DNA of 64,000 nucleotides from DATBRG01 sp036560445. GTDB lineage: Bacteria > Pseudomonadota > Gammaproteobacteria > Burkholderiales > Methylophilaceae. The stretch spans positions 1-64,000 of the forward strand of contig DATBRG010000027.1 in NCBI GenBank assembly GCA_036560445.1. The letters run 5' to 3'. Both the position numbers and the translations under genes were made by a program. Shown piece after piece: positions 49,513 to 59,374 of this stretch (positions are counted from its first letter, which is position 1; the number at the start of each line of letters is the position of its first letter). A model generated the notes under the pieces. It had not been told where the DNA came from. It made no database searches and saw only the letters and a program-made list of their open reading frames with translations.

Positions 49513-50277
49513 TCAGGCCAAATGATTGGCAATAGCGACGAATTCTGCCAGTGAGAGGTTTTCTGCACGTAGCTGCGGGTTTATGCCAAGCTGGCTGAAA
49601 GCCTCATCGCCCAGCATGCCTTTGAGAGTGTTGCGCAAGGTCTTGCGCCTTTGACCGAAAGCGCTAGTGACGACCTTGGCTAGCAGTGCAGGGTCTTTGG
49701 CTGGATGAGGCAGCACATGATGCGGCACTGCCCGTACAAATGCAGATTCTACCTTGGGTGCAGGATCAAATGCTTCTGGCGGCACAGTGAATAGATACTC
49801 CATCTGCAAGTGGTATTGCAACATGACTGAAAGACGCCCGTAAGCGGGTGTTGATGGTGTTGCTACCATGCGCTCGACCACTTCTTTTTGCAGCATGAAG
49901 TGCATGTCGACAATAAACGAGACGTTATCCAGTAAATGAAACAGGATAGGCGTGGAGATGTTATAGGGTAGGTTGCCCACCACACGCAGCTTGCTGCCAA
50001 GCGCGGCAAAGTCAAACTTCAGGGCGTCGACGTTATGAATGCTGATGCTGTTTGTGGTGTAGTGATTCTGCATCCAACTGACGATATCGCGATCCAGCTC
50101 TACCACATGCAGATGGTTCAGTTTCTTAAGCAAAGGCTGGGTAAGCGCTCCCAATCCCGGCCCAATCTCAACCATAAGGTCATCCGGCTGCGGGGCGATG
50201 GCATTAACCAGGCTATTGATAATAGCTTGGTCAGTAAGGAAGTTCTGACCAAAGCGCTTTTTGGCTACGTGCTTCAT
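49513..50277 (-). CDS. rsmA: 16S rRNA dimethyladenosine transferase RsmA (KsgA)
   Basis: 254 aa. Dimethylates A1518/A1519. Begins KKRFGQNFLTD; SAM motif VEIGPGLGALTQPLLKK; catalytic NLPYNIS. The start overlaps the pdxA stop by 4 nt (ATGA). Part of the conserved lptD-surA-pdxA-rsmA operon. Confidence 0.97.
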   Translation of the reverse strand: MKHVAKKRFGQNFLTDQAIINSLVNAIAPQPDDLMVEIGPGLGALTQPLLKKLNHLHVVELDRDIVSWMQNHYTTNSISIHNVDALKFDFAALGSKLRVVGNLPYNISTPILFHLLDNVSFIVDMHFMLQKEVVERMVATPSTPAYGRLSVMLQYHLQMEYLFTVPPEAFDPAPKVESAFVRAVPHHVLPHPAKDPALLAKVVTSAFGQRRKTLRNTLKGMLGDEAFSQLGINPQLRAENLSLAEFVAIANHLA

Positions 50278-51275
50278 GCAGAGAGTTTTTTATGTTGCGA
50301 GAGCTCGATTGCCAGCTGTATGGCTGCCAGCAAGCTGCCGATCTCGACATCGCCCTTGCCAGCGCGGTCCAGCGCAGTGCCGTGGTCGACAGAAGTACGA
50401 ATGACAGGTAAGCCCAGCGTGACGTTGACGCCGCCGCCAAAGCTCGCATGCTTGAGCACAGGCAAGCCTTGGTCATGGTACATCGCCAGTACACAATCAG
50501 CCTTGGCCAGATGATGTGGCGTAAACAAAGTATCAGCGGGTAATGGCCCAATCAGGTTCATGCCCTCGGCACGCAGCTTTTCCAGCACGGGGCTGATCAC
50601 GGTGATTTCTTCATTGCCTAGGTAGCCGCCTTCGCCTGCATGTGGGTTCAAACCCGCAACTAGGATACGCGGTTTGGTGATGTTGAAACGCTCTACCAAT
50701 CCTCCATACAGAATGCGCAGGGTGTTTTCCAGGCTGGCTTGCGTAATGGCTGCAGGCACCGCACTAAGCGGCAGGTGCCTGGTCGCCAACGCTACCCGCA
50801 TGCCACCGCCGACCAGTATCATGACTACTTGCTTGCCGCCGGCATGATCGGCCAGAAACTCGGTGTGACCACTAAAACTGATACCCGCATCATTAATCAC
50901 GCCCTTGTGTACAGGCGCGGTAACCATGGCATCAAACTCGCCGGACATGCAGCCATCAGCTGCACGGGTAAGGATCTGTAGCACATACCTGCTATTAGTG
51001 GGGTTGAGTTTACCGGCAACGACTTTTTCTGCAGTTGGCAGGTGCATTACAGTTAGTTTGCCATTTCCCGAATGCGGTAATTTCACATCAGCATGGTAAC
51101 TCTGGATATTGAGCGCTAGACCAAGCTGCTTGGCTCGCTCGGTAAGTGCATGTTGATCGGCAATCACGACCAAACTCGCATTGAACGAATGAGTTGCCAG
51201 CATGGTGCATAAGTCCATACCTATACCGGCGGGCTCGCCGGCAGTAATGGCAATACGAGGAAAGATGCTACTCAC
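50274..51275 (-). CDS. pdxA: 4-hydroxythreonine-4-phosphate dehydrogenase
   Basis: 333 aa, GTG start at 51275. Oxidises 4-phosphohydroxy-threonine in pyridoxal phosphate synthesis. Contains ITAGEPAGIGMDLC, VTAPVHKGVINDAGISFSGH with zinc-binding His, GLNPHAGEGGYLGNEE and MYHDQGLPVLKHASFGGGVN. Its start is 17 bp after surA. Confidence 0.95.
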   Translation of the reverse strand: MSSIFPRIAITAGEPAGIGMDLCTMLATHSFNASLVVIADQHALTERAKQLGLALNIQSYHADVKLPHSGNGKLTVMHLPTAEKVVAGKLNPTNSRYVLQILTRAADGCMSGEFDAMVTAPVHKGVINDAGISFSGHTEFLADHAGGKQVVMILVGGGMRVALATRHLPLSAVPAAITQASLENTLRILYGGLVERFNITKPRILVAGLNPHAGEGGYLGNEEITVISPVLEKLRAEGMNLIGPLPADTLFTPHHLAKADCVLAMYHDQGLPVLKHASFGGGVNVTLGLPVIRTSVDHGTALDRAGKGDVEIGSLLAAIQLAIELSQHKKLSA

Positions 51276-51292
51276 GACAGGAGGTATAAAGG

Positions 51293-52633
51293 CTAGTACT
51301 TATCTTCAAGCCTTAGCTCGACATAAGCGCGATCACGTAATTCACGCAGCCAATCCTGGTAGGCTTCGTCGGACTTCCGTGCACGGATTTCCTGCCGAGC
51401 CTTGAGGCGTGAAGCGTCTTTCGCCATATCCTGCTGACGTCGATCCAGTACCTGGATAATATGCCAGCCGAAAGGGGTCTTGACTGGATCGCTGATCTGG
51501 TTTGGCTTGAGGTCGTTCATGACTTTCTCGAACTCGGGGACAGTATCACCCGGATTGACCCAGCCTAAATCACCGCCATTGCTGGCTGAACCATCTTCCG
51601 AATTTTGTTTGGCCAACTCGGCAAAGTCTCCGCCGTTATCCAGGCGTTCCTTGATTCTGTCCATACGTGTTTTGGCGTCACTGTCTGAAACAATCTCGCT
51701 GAGCTTAATGAGGATATGGCGCACATGCGTTTGTTCAATGACGAGCGGGGAAGTACCGCCGCGGCGATTGGTCATTTTCAGGATATGGAAACCATTGGGA
51801 CTACGCAAGATGGGCGATAGCTGGCCAGGTTGCATGGTCTTTAGCGCGTCCAGAAATAGTGCAGGTACCTGAGTCGAGGTCTTCCAGCCCAAGCCACCCC
51901 CTTCAAGCGCGTTAGGAGCATCAGAAAAACTGGCTGAGACCTGTGCGAAATCTGTACCACCTTGCAGTTGTTTTAATGCTTGCTCGGCTTTGGCGCGGAG
52001 CTTTTGCAATTGCTCAGGAGTGCTGTCTTCTGGCGTGCGGACCAGTATATGGGAAATCTCGAATTCATCCTGAGCATCCTGGCTGGATGACTGTGTAGTG
52101 AGGAAATTATCTATTTCAGCCTCGGTAACATTGATGCGGTTGTCTACTTCGCGCTCGCGCAAGCGGGCAATAATCACCTCATTACGAATATCTTCGCGGA
52201 ACTTACGAAAGCTGATGCCGTCTGCTTCCAATGCTTTTTGAAACTCTGGCACGCTAAGCTTATTTTGCTCGGCGATACGCTGTATGGTTTTGTCGAGCAT
52301 TGCATCATCAACCTTGAGGCCGGTTTGTGCGGCAAAGTCGAGCTGTAAACGATCAATAATCAAGCGTTCGAGAATCTGTTTCTCCAGCACATTTTGTTCC
52401 GGCAACTTGGAGCCATTTTTCTCCAATTGCGCACTGACGATACGAATGCGCTCCTGCAATTCATGTTCGGTAATGACTGATTGATCAACAACGGCGACGA
52501 TGCGATCCAATCCCTTGACCGTATCCGTTGACTCGGTCGCAGCCAGAGCTGGATTGAAGTAGAGCAGAGCAAAAAAGGCCAATAGAAGACGCTGTTTTAC
52601 TAAAGATATATTGAATTGAAATTTATAAGACAT
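51293..52633 (-). CDS. surA: Periplasmic peptidyl-prolyl isomerase/chaperone SurA
   Basis: 446 aa from ATG 52633, two bases after the lptD stop; ATG 52642 is an alternative. Signal peptide LLLAFFALLYFNPALAA. The N-terminal SurA domain starts LDRIVAVVDQSVITEHELQE. Two parvulin domains follow (EISHILVRTPED and HVRHILIKLSEI onward), with WVNPGDTVPEFEKVMNDLKP in the second. It escorts beta-barrels including LptD, encoded just upstream. Confidence 0.96.
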   Translation of the reverse strand: MSYKFQFNISLVKQRLLLAFFALLYFNPALAATESTDTVKGLDRIVAVVDQSVITEHELQERIRIVSAQLEKNGSKLPEQNVLEKQILERLIIDRLQLDFAAQTGLKVDDAMLDKTIQRIAEQNKLSVPEFQKALEADGISFRKFREDIRNEVIIARLREREVDNRINVTEAEIDNFLTTQSSSQDAQDEFEISHILVRTPEDSTPEQLQKLRAKAEQALKQLQGGTDFAQVSASFSDAPNALEGGGLGWKTSTQVPALFLDALKTMQPGQLSPILRSPNGFHILKMTNRRGGTSPLVIEQTHVRHILIKLSEIVSDSDAKTRMDRIKERLDNGGDFAELAKQNSEDGSASNGGDLGWVNPGDTVPEFEKVMNDLKPNQISDPVKTPFGWHIIQVLDRRQQDMAKDASRLKARQEIRARKSDEAYQDWLRELRDRAYVELRLEDKY

Positions 52634-52634
52634 A

Positions 52635-55034
52635 TTACTCATCTGATGACTGCTCGTAAGATTCCGGAATGAGCCCGCTACTGGTGTAGCCTGGCACACT
52701 GCGTTTGAGCAAGTTGAATGGATTAGAGCCGATAGATGATAGCCCACCGAGTTCTAATTGAAAAAATATAGCGTAGTTGGCATTGGCTGTCGCTGTTGAT
52801 ACACGCTGTACGACGCCACGTGCTTGCCAACAGCCAGCATCATATTCAATGCCGGCAAGACCTTCAATCGGCTGATGTTCCTGTAATGAATAATTGTAAC
52901 GCCCTACGCCATACCATCGCACAGTTAATGGCCACTGCCCTGAGACATCAATCTGTTCCAGGCGTTCTTTAGTGTAGCGGTAGCTCAGGTTAAGTGTCTT
53001 GCCTGGCTCAGGATTATACCGTGTGCCGATATTCGCTTTGACCGTTCGTGAGGTGTCAGTGTTGTATTGCCATGCGGTGTCAAGGTTCCACTTGTTGATC
53101 AACCTAAGCGTGGCGGCAGTGATAATGTCCGAGCTATTCCCGGTACGCAACTCCTCACCGGGTAACGCGACCTTCTGGTCGGTGAAATAGAAGCGCTGGC
53201 CCAAGGTGGCTGCCAGACGCTGCTCACCGGTTTTAGCATCTATCATACGTGTGGTGACTGCAAGACTGAGCTGGTTAGCATTGTTGATGCGGTCGTTACC
53301 CGTGAACTGGTTTTCCTGAAACAAGGTGCCCAGATTCAGGTCAGATTCAGCAGTATCAAATATGGGAAATTTACTTTGATCCTTATTCGGGACGTAAACA
53401 TAATAAAGTCTTGGTTCTAGTGTTTGCGTATAGGAGTTTTTTACTACCCGCATGTTACGGTCAAAGTAAAGGCCGCTGTCCAGGCTGAAAATAGGTAAGG
53501 CGCGGCTGTCCGATTGATAACTGCCGGAAACCCCATTCAGGGTAAAGCCTGGGTTATCCAATTGATAGCTGGTGTAACTTACACCGAATTTTGGTGTGAT
53601 ATAGCCATAAGGCCTGGCCAACGGCAAGCTGATGCTTGGGTAAACCGTTAAACGGCTACCGGTAACCAGCGTACTTAATGTACCACCTGATGCTGTAACC
53701 GCAGTTCTGGGCGAGCTGGAGTTACGGTCAAAACTTACCCACTGGCTATATAAATTAGTGGTGACGAGATCCCAGTCCTTATTGCCGGTGAGTGAGAGTT
53801 GCGGCAATCGCTCGTAGGGGAAGGAAATGCCATCCAGCGTTTGGTATTTCTGTACCAGGCCGGCAAAGTTCCAGACATCGCTAGTATAGTTGACACTGCC
53901 TTGTTGTGGCAGGTTCACACGGCTGGTGGCAGTAATGCGGGTAGATAAATCGGAGAAGTACTGATTGTCCGAAACCCTTTCTATGTCATAACTAGCTGAC
54001 CAGCCATTACCAAAGCTTTGTTTATGTTTGAGGTTAGCGTAGTAACGGGTGCGAGAGGTAATATCGTCATTACCCAGGTATTCGATATTATCCGTGCCGG
54101 AATAATTTTCACCCAGATAACGTGTTTCACCTTGTAGTTGCAAGCCACGTTTGGTTAGATAGCGCGTGCCGAAGGTTGCATCCAGGTTTGGTGAAATATT
54201 CCAGTAAAAGGGTACTTGCAGTTCAAAACCGCTGCGGCTGGTAGTGCCAAATGTGGGCGCCAGGAAGCCCGTCTGGCGTTGGTTGAGCAGTGAGAAGTTT
54301 ATCCATGGTGTATATAGGATAGGTACCCCCTTGAACTCCACATGGGCATTTCTCGCGGTGCCGGTCTGTGTGTAGTCATCTAGCTCCATCTCTTTAGCTT
54401 TGATGTACCAGTCGTCGGAATCCGCTGCACAAGTGGTGTATCTTGCATCAATAAGCCGTTTTTTACCCTCGCCTTCAAACAGGACGGTTTTGGCATCGCC
54501 ACGGGAGCTGGTAGGCCGTTTGCTCAGTTTGGTCTCAGAGGAGGAATCAAAGTTCTGAGTGCCTGCTGTATCGTCAAAGGCTGTTGAATCTGTTGTATCC
54601 ACGGGTTTTATTTTGCTGGTTTTTTGCGGCAGGGCATTCATGCGGAAAGAAGGCTCTTGCATTTCGCCCACGCTTTCATCCAGACGCAAGCGTAACTCAG
54701 GGCCTACAATCGTACTGCCGCTATATTCGATACGAGTATTGCCTATGACATGTAGCTCAGAGTTCTGCATATCATATTCAATTGTGTCACCATAGATATC
54801 CTGTTTGTCCCTATGTAGTGCAGCATCACCGGTAGCCTTGAGTTTGCGCTCGATATACACCTGCATGCGATCCCCCTCAATTACAACTACACCAGGAGCG
54901 ATATTTGCAGCTTGGGTTTCAGTTGTTTGGGTCTCAGGTGAAGTGGCGGATTGTGAAGAATCTTCTTCAGCACGGGCTGCTTGTGGGCCCAGGCAAAACA
55001 GCGCAAGGGTTAAGATGGAAGGAGAAATTTTCAC
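52635..55034 (-). CDS. lptD: LPS-assembly outer-membrane protein LptD
   Basis: 799 aa from a GTG at 55034 that places the signal peptide correctly (KISPSILTLALFCLGPQAAR then A); the frame is open to a TTG at 55100. The N-terminal OstA jellyroll (about 40-190) has GVVVIEGDRMQVYIERKLKA and DIYGDTIEYDMQNSELHVIG. The barrel region begins near 230 and ends with a Ser/Glu-rich tail. It moves LPS to the cell surface with LptE (44125-44658). Divergent from amgK. Confidence 0.94.
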   Translation of the reverse strand: MKISPSILTLALFCLGPQAARAEEDSSQSATSPETQTTETQAANIAPGVVVIEGDRMQVYIERKLKATGDAALHRDKQDIYGDTIEYDMQNSELHVIGNTRIEYSGSTIVGPELRLRLDESVGEMQEPSFRMNALPQKTSKIKPVDTTDSTAFDDTAGTQNFDSSSETKLSKRPTSSRGDAKTVLFEGEGKKRLIDARYTTCAADSDDWYIKAKEMELDDYTQTGTARNAHVEFKGVPILYTPWINFSLLNQRQTGFLAPTFGTTSRSGFELQVPFYWNISPNLDATFGTRYLTKRGLQLQGETRYLGENYSGTDNIEYLGNDDITSRTRYYANLKHKQSFGNGWSASYDIERVSDNQYFSDLSTRITATSRVNLPQQGSVNYTSDVWNFAGLVQKYQTLDGISFPYERLPQLSLTGNKDWDLVTTNLYSQWVSFDRNSSSPRTAVTASGGTLSTLVTGSRLTVYPSISLPLARPYGYITPKFGVSYTSYQLDNPGFTLNGVSGSYQSDSRALPIFSLDSGLYFDRNMRVVKNSYTQTLEPRLYYVYVPNKDQSKFPIFDTAESDLNLGTLFQENQFTGNDRINNANQLSLAVTTRMIDAKTGEQRLAATLGQRFYFTDQKVALPGEELRTGNSSDIITAATLRLINKWNLDTAWQYNTDTSRTVKANIGTRYNPEPGKTLNLSYRYTKERLEQIDVSGQWPLTVRWYGVGRYNYSLQEHQPIEGLAGIEYDAGCWQARGVVQRVSTATANANYAIFFQLELGGLSSIGSNPFNLLKRSVPGYTSSGLIPESYEQSSDE

Positions 55035-55225
55035 TATATATTTTCGGCGGGCAAAAAAGTGTGGGCGCGTGTTTGTTTTATGGGTGATAAAATCGCACAA
55101 ATCCGAGCTTTAAGCAATCCATAAATGTAGTGGTTTCCCGCTTCATTGTTGAATTTTAAGTGTATTAAATTTGCTGCCTAGGGCTTACTGCAAAATTTCT
55201 ATTGAATGGATAGTGAGTATTCATA

Positions 55226-56230
55226 GTGATACGACAACAACAACTTAGTGATTGGCTGAATAAAGTACTGGCAGGGGCGGAGTTTTCCTTGGCCCCTGCC
55301 TCAGCCGATGCCAGTTTCCGACGCTATTTTCGCGTGATTCTGCATGACCGCACATTGATTGCCATGGACGCACCACCGCCACAGGAAAACTGCGCGCCTT
55401 TTGTACAGGCTTCCGAAGTTCTGGCGAAGGCTGGGCTTAATGTGCCGCATGTACTGGAACAGGATATTGAGCAGGGGTTTCTACTGCTGACTGATCTGGG
55501 AGATACGACCTATCTTGCAGCACTCAATGATGGCTCAGGGGAATACAACCCGGCTGATCTGTATCGGGATGCTTGCACGGCTCTGGTCAAGATGCAGCTG
55601 GCTAGCCGACAAGGCGTCTTCCCGGACTACGATGAGGCCTTGCTCATGCGTGAGATGCAATTGTTCCCGGATTGGTATGTAGCTAAGCATCTGGGAATTG
55701 AGCTGGATAATGTGCAGCGGCAGGCGCTACAAAACACCTTTGATCTACTGTGTCGCAACATACTTGGCCAGGCGCAGGTATACGTGCATCGTGATTACCA
55801 TTCGCGCAATCTGATGGTCTGCGACGTTAATCCCGGAATACTGGATTTTCAGGATGCTGTTTACGGTGCGATTACCTATGATCTGGTATCACTGCTTAAG
55901 GATGCCTATGTATATTGGGAAGAAGATCAGGTTCTGGATTGGGCTGCACGCTACTGGCAGGCTGCTAAAAAGGCGCATTTACCAGTACCTGCAGATTTCG
56001 CCGAGTTCTATCGTGACTTTGAATGGATGGGGGCACAGCGTCATCTGAAAGTACTAGGGATTTTTGCCAGGCTCTACCACCGCGATGGCAAGGATGGCTA
56101 TCTGAAAGATATGCCCTTGGTCATGGCCCACTTGCGCAAGGTTTGCGGACGCTATGTCGAGCTTGTACCGTTATTGAGACTATTGAATGAGCTGGAAAAA
56201 CGTCAGCCCACGGTTGGCTATACTTTCTAA
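55226..56230 (+). CDS. amgK: N-acetylmuramate/N-acetylglucosamine kinase AmgK
   Basis: 334 aa with GTG start at 55226. Aminoglycoside-phosphotransferase fold: catalytic VYVHRDYHSRNLMVCDVNPG and ILDFQDAVYGAITYDLVSLL. N-terminal SADASFRRYFRVIL is the glycine-poor nucleotide loop of this subgroup. With MurU it forms the anabolic recycling route to UDP-MurNAc that bypasses fosfomycin-sensitive MurA. The gene abuts murU with no gap. Confidence 0.92.
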   Translation: MIRQQQLSDWLNKVLAGAEFSLAPASADASFRRYFRVILHDRTLIAMDAPPPQENCAPFVQASEVLAKAGLNVPHVLEQDIEQGFLLLTDLGDTTYLAALNDGSGEYNPADLYRDACTALVKMQLASRQGVFPDYDEALLMREMQLFPDWYVAKHLGIELDNVQRQALQNTFDLLCRNILGQAQVYVHRDYHSRNLMVCDVNPGILDFQDAVYGAITYDLVSLLKDAYVYWEEDQVLDWAARYWQAAKKAHLPVPADFAEFYRDFEWMGAQRHLKVLGIFARLYHRDGKDGYLKDMPLVMAHLRKVCGRYVELVPLLRLLNELEKRQPTVGYTF

Positions 56231-56908
56231 ATGAAAGCCATGATATTAGCCGCTGGGCGTGGCGAGCGCATGCGCCCATTGACTGATCATACTCCCAAGC
56301 CGCTATTGGAAGTTGGTGGTAAGCCTCTTATCGTATGGCATCTGGAAAGGCTCGCTGCCTCGGGTTTTCGAGAAGTAGTCATCAATCATGCCCATCTTGG
56401 TGCTCAAATCGAAAGCAGGCTGGGGAACGGCGCAAATTGGGGGTTGTCTATCCAGTATTCTGCCGAAGTAAAAGCGCTGGAAACCGCAGGTGGTATAACC
56501 AAGGCCCTGCCATTATTGGGAGAACAGCCATTTTTGGTGATCAATGGAGATATCTACACGGATATTAATTTTGCCGACCTTAAGTCAGTTTTAGCTGAGG
56601 ATAAACTGGCGCATCTGGTACTGATTGATAATCCGCCCCAGCATGCACAAGGTGATTTTGCCTTTGATCATCAACAACTGGCTCTGGAAGGAATGCAGAT
56701 GCTGACTTTCTCAGGCGTAGGGGTATACCACCCGACACTTTTTGCTGAAGTATCATATGGGCAGCCCGCCAAGTTGGCGCCAATACTGCGTGAGGCGATC
56801 ACCCTAGGACGGGTAACGGCAGAGCACTACCAAGGCTTGTGGCACGATGTTGGAACCCCTGAGCGTTTATATGAACTGGACCAGCAATTGAAGGCAAATA
56901 ATGTTTGA
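56231..56908 (+). CDS. murU: N-acetylmuramate alpha-1-phosphate uridylyltransferase MurU
   Basis: 225 aa nucleotidyltransferase: MKAMILAAGRGERMRPLTDH, then TPKPLLEVGGKPLIVWHLER, ETAGGITKALPLLGEQPFLV and ING DIYTD metal site; GLWHDVGTPERLYELDQQL ends the domain. Short form without an acyltransferase tail, as in MurU. Overlaps pepP by 8 nt. Confidence 0.93.
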   Translation: MKAMILAAGRGERMRPLTDHTPKPLLEVGGKPLIVWHLERLAASGFREVVINHAHLGAQIESRLGNGANWGLSIQYSAEVKALETAGGITKALPLLGEQPFLVINGDIYTDINFADLKSVLAEDKLAHLVLIDNPPQHAQGDFAFDHQQLALEGMQMLTFSGVGVYHPTLFAEVSYGQPAKLAPILREAITLGRVTAEHYQGLWHDVGTPERLYELDQQLKANNV

Positions 56909-58208
56909 ACTTGAACAGTTTCGCGCACGACGACACCAACTCATGAAAAGCATGGGGCAGGGCGTAGCGGTCATTCTTACTGCGCCAGAAACTATCCGTA
57001 ATCGTGATAGCCACTACCCATATCGTTTTGACAGCTATTTTTACTATCTGACTGGCTTCCAGGAGCCGGAGTCGATTTTGCTGTTGATTGCTGGTGAAAA
57101 GCCAAAAAGCGTACTTTTCTGTCGTGATAAAGATATGGAACGCGAGATATGGGATGGCTTCCGTCACGGGCCTGTTGGTGCACTGGCTGAGTTTGGTTTT
57201 GACGAAGCCTATTCCATCTCACAACTGGATGAATTGGTGCCTAAGTTTTTGGCCAGCCAACCACAGCTTTTCTATAGTTTGGGCGCAGATACAGTTTGGG
57301 ATACGCGAGTCACCCAGTGGGTGAATCAGCTTCGCGCACAGGGCCGTAATGGTATCAGTGCACCTAGTGAGATTGTCGATGTACGTGCGCTGATTGATGA
57401 AATGCGGCTGTTCAAATCAGATTATGAGTTGGCTAGCATGCGCCGTGCAGCTGAGATATCAGCAGGTGCCCATCATCGTGCTATGAAAGTAACGAGTCCT
57501 GGCATGATGGAATATGAAGTTGAGGCAGAGTTGTTGCACGAGTTCTATCGGCATGGTTCATCATCTCCCGCTTATACGTCCATCGTTGCGGGCGGAGTTA
57601 ACGCTTGCGTGCTGCATTATGTTGCGAATAATTCGCAACTCAAGGACGGTGACCTGCTATTGATTGATGCTGGCTGCGAGTTGGATGGCTATGCCTCGGA
57701 TATCACACGTACCTTTCCTGTGAATGGCAAATTCAGTGGCGCACAAAAAGATTTATACGAGCTAGTGCTTGCTGCGCAAGCTGCTGCCATTAATAAGATA
57801 CGTCCGGGCAGTCACTGGAACCAACCACATGAGGCTGCTCTGGATGTCCTGATTCGCGGGTTTATTGATTTCGGTATGTGCAAAGGTAGCCCAGAGTCGG
57901 TACTGGAATCTGGTGATTATCGGCGTTTCTACATGCACCGCACTGGGCACTGGCTTGGGCTGGACGTGCATGATGCCGGTGAATACAAGGACAAGCAGGG
58001 CGCCTGGCGGTTGTTGCAGCCGGGTATGACCTTGACGGTGGAACCAGGTTGTTACGTTCGCCCTGCAGATGACGTGCCTGAGCATTTCTGGAATATCGGC
58101 ATACGCATCGAAGACGATGCATTGGTCACGGCTAATGGCTGCGACATCATCACTAAAGCTGCACCCAAAACAGTAGCAGATATCCAAGCCGTGATGGCTG
58201 GCGTATGA
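56901..58208 (+). CDS. pepP: Xaa-Pro aminopeptidase P
   Basis: 435 aa. Cleaves N-terminal residues before proline. N-terminal domain FELEQFRARRHQLMKSM and the pita-bread metallopeptidase fold: metal ligands in LLIDAGCELDGYASDITRTF, YMHRTGHWLGLDVHDAGEY and LTVEPGCYV, and the last Glu in GIRIEDDALVT. Followed by ubiH with a 4-nt overlap, a conserved pepP-ubiH pairing. Confidence 0.96.
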   Translation: MFELEQFRARRHQLMKSMGQGVAVILTAPETIRNRDSHYPYRFDSYFYYLTGFQEPESILLLIAGEKPKSVLFCRDKDMEREIWDGFRHGPVGALAEFGFDEAYSISQLDELVPKFLASQPQLFYSLGADTVWDTRVTQWVNQLRAQGRNGISAPSEIVDVRALIDEMRLFKSDYELASMRRAAEISAGAHHRAMKVTSPGMMEYEVEAELLHEFYRHGSSSPAYTSIVAGGVNACVLHYVANNSQLKDGDLLLIDAGCELDGYASDITRTFPVNGKFSGAQKDLYELVLAAQAAAINKIRPGSHWNQPHEAALDVLIRGFIDFGMCKGSPESVLESGDYRRFYMHRTGHWLGLDVHDAGEYKDKQGAWRLLQPGMTLTVEPGCYVRPADDVPEHFWNIGIRIEDDALVTANGCDIITKAAPKTVADIQAVMAGV

Positions 58209-59371
58209 GCCCTAATATCCTGATCGTTGGGGGTGGTCCGGTAGGTGCAACCCTAGCGCTTACGCTCCAGGTTAAAGGAATAACAACGACCATACTCGAG
58301 GCGAGGGAACAAGGCGCTTCGCATCAGGATCAACGCGCATTGGCCCTGTCCTATGGTAGCCGCCTGATTTTCGAGCGGCTAGGGATATGGTCCGAGCTTG
58401 AGCCCAAAGCAACTGCCATCGATACCATCCATATTTCTCAGCGTGGCAGTTTGGGAAGATCGCGCTTACAAGCTAAAGATCATGATCAGCCTGCCCTAGG
58501 TTATGTCCTCGCTTATGGCGCCTTGACTGCTGCACTTGATGGCGCTTTGTCTAAACTGAATGACGTAAGTATCAAATATGCTGCAGAGGCCGTCACCATC
58601 TTGCCTGGCGCTGATGCTACAACCGTGGTTTACAAGCAAGCGGGTAAGATGCATAGCCTCAGTAGCAGCCTAGTTGCCCTTGCCGATGGCGGTCGTAGCC
58701 TAGGTGATATCCCCGGGCTTCAGAGTGAGACTAAACATTACGGGCATGATGCGCTGGTAAGTAAAGTGGGGTGCGAATTACCGCACAATAATATTGCCTA
58801 CGAGCGCTTTACCCCAGCTGGCCCCATGGCACTATTACCCAACGGTGCCCGCGACTTTTCCTTGGTATGGACAGGTAATCAGGATGAGATTAGCCAGCTC
58901 CTGATGCTTGAGGATGAAGTTTTCTTAGCACGCCTGCACGAGCAGTTTGGCGATCGTGTCGGACGTTTTCTCAAGGTTGGCAAACGTTTGAGTTTCCCCC
59001 TCAAGTTTTCCTACCTGAAGCCGGTTACAGCCCCGCATTTGGTGGTGATAGGTAATGCAGCGCAAACTATGCATCCAGTGGCGGGTCAAGGGTTTAACGT
59101 CGGCTTGCGCGATGCTTGGGAATTAGCTGATGTAATAGATACAACGCCCTCTGCGGCATGGGGTGATGAAGCCATGCTCAAGCGCTACCAACAGGTACGC
59201 AAAGCTGATACCAAGGGCGGCCTTTTATTCACCGATTTCCTCGTTAATGTTTTTTCTAATGACATCCTGGGTCTTTCCGGCCTGCGTAGTACCGGCTTGG
59301 GTATGCTGGATATGTTGCAGCCAGTTAAAAGTCATCTGGTAGGCAAGATGAGTTTTGGGTCGCGAGGTTAG
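58205..59371 (+). CDS. ubiH: Ubiquinone biosynthesis FAD-dependent hydroxylase UbiH-type
   Basis: 388 aa flavoprotein monooxygenase. FAD motif ILIVGGGPVGATLALTLQVK, DG motif area LVALADGGRSLGDIPG, and the family block VVIGNAAQTMHPVAGQGFNV then GLRDAWELADVI. Probably C6 hydroxylation of the ubiquinone ring; position within the pepP operon supports UbiH. Exact ring position cannot be proven from sequence. Confidence 0.9.
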   Translation: MSPNILIVGGGPVGATLALTLQVKGITTTILEAREQGASHQDQRALALSYGSRLIFERLGIWSELEPKATAIDTIHISQRGSLGRSRLQAKDHDQPALGYVLAYGALTAALDGALSKLNDVSIKYAAEAVTILPGADATTVVYKQAGKMHSLSSSLVALADGGRSLGDIPGLQSETKHYGHDALVSKVGCELPHNNIAYERFTPAGPMALLPNGARDFSLVWTGNQDEISQLLMLEDEVFLARLHEQFGDRVGRFLKVGKRLSFPLKFSYLKPVTAPHLVVIGNAAQTMHPVAGQGFNVGLRDAWELADVIDTTPSAAWGDEAMLKRYQQVRKADTKGGLLFTDFLVNVFSNDILGLSGLRSTGLGMLDMLQPVKSHLVGKMSFGSRG

Positions 59372-59374
59372 CTC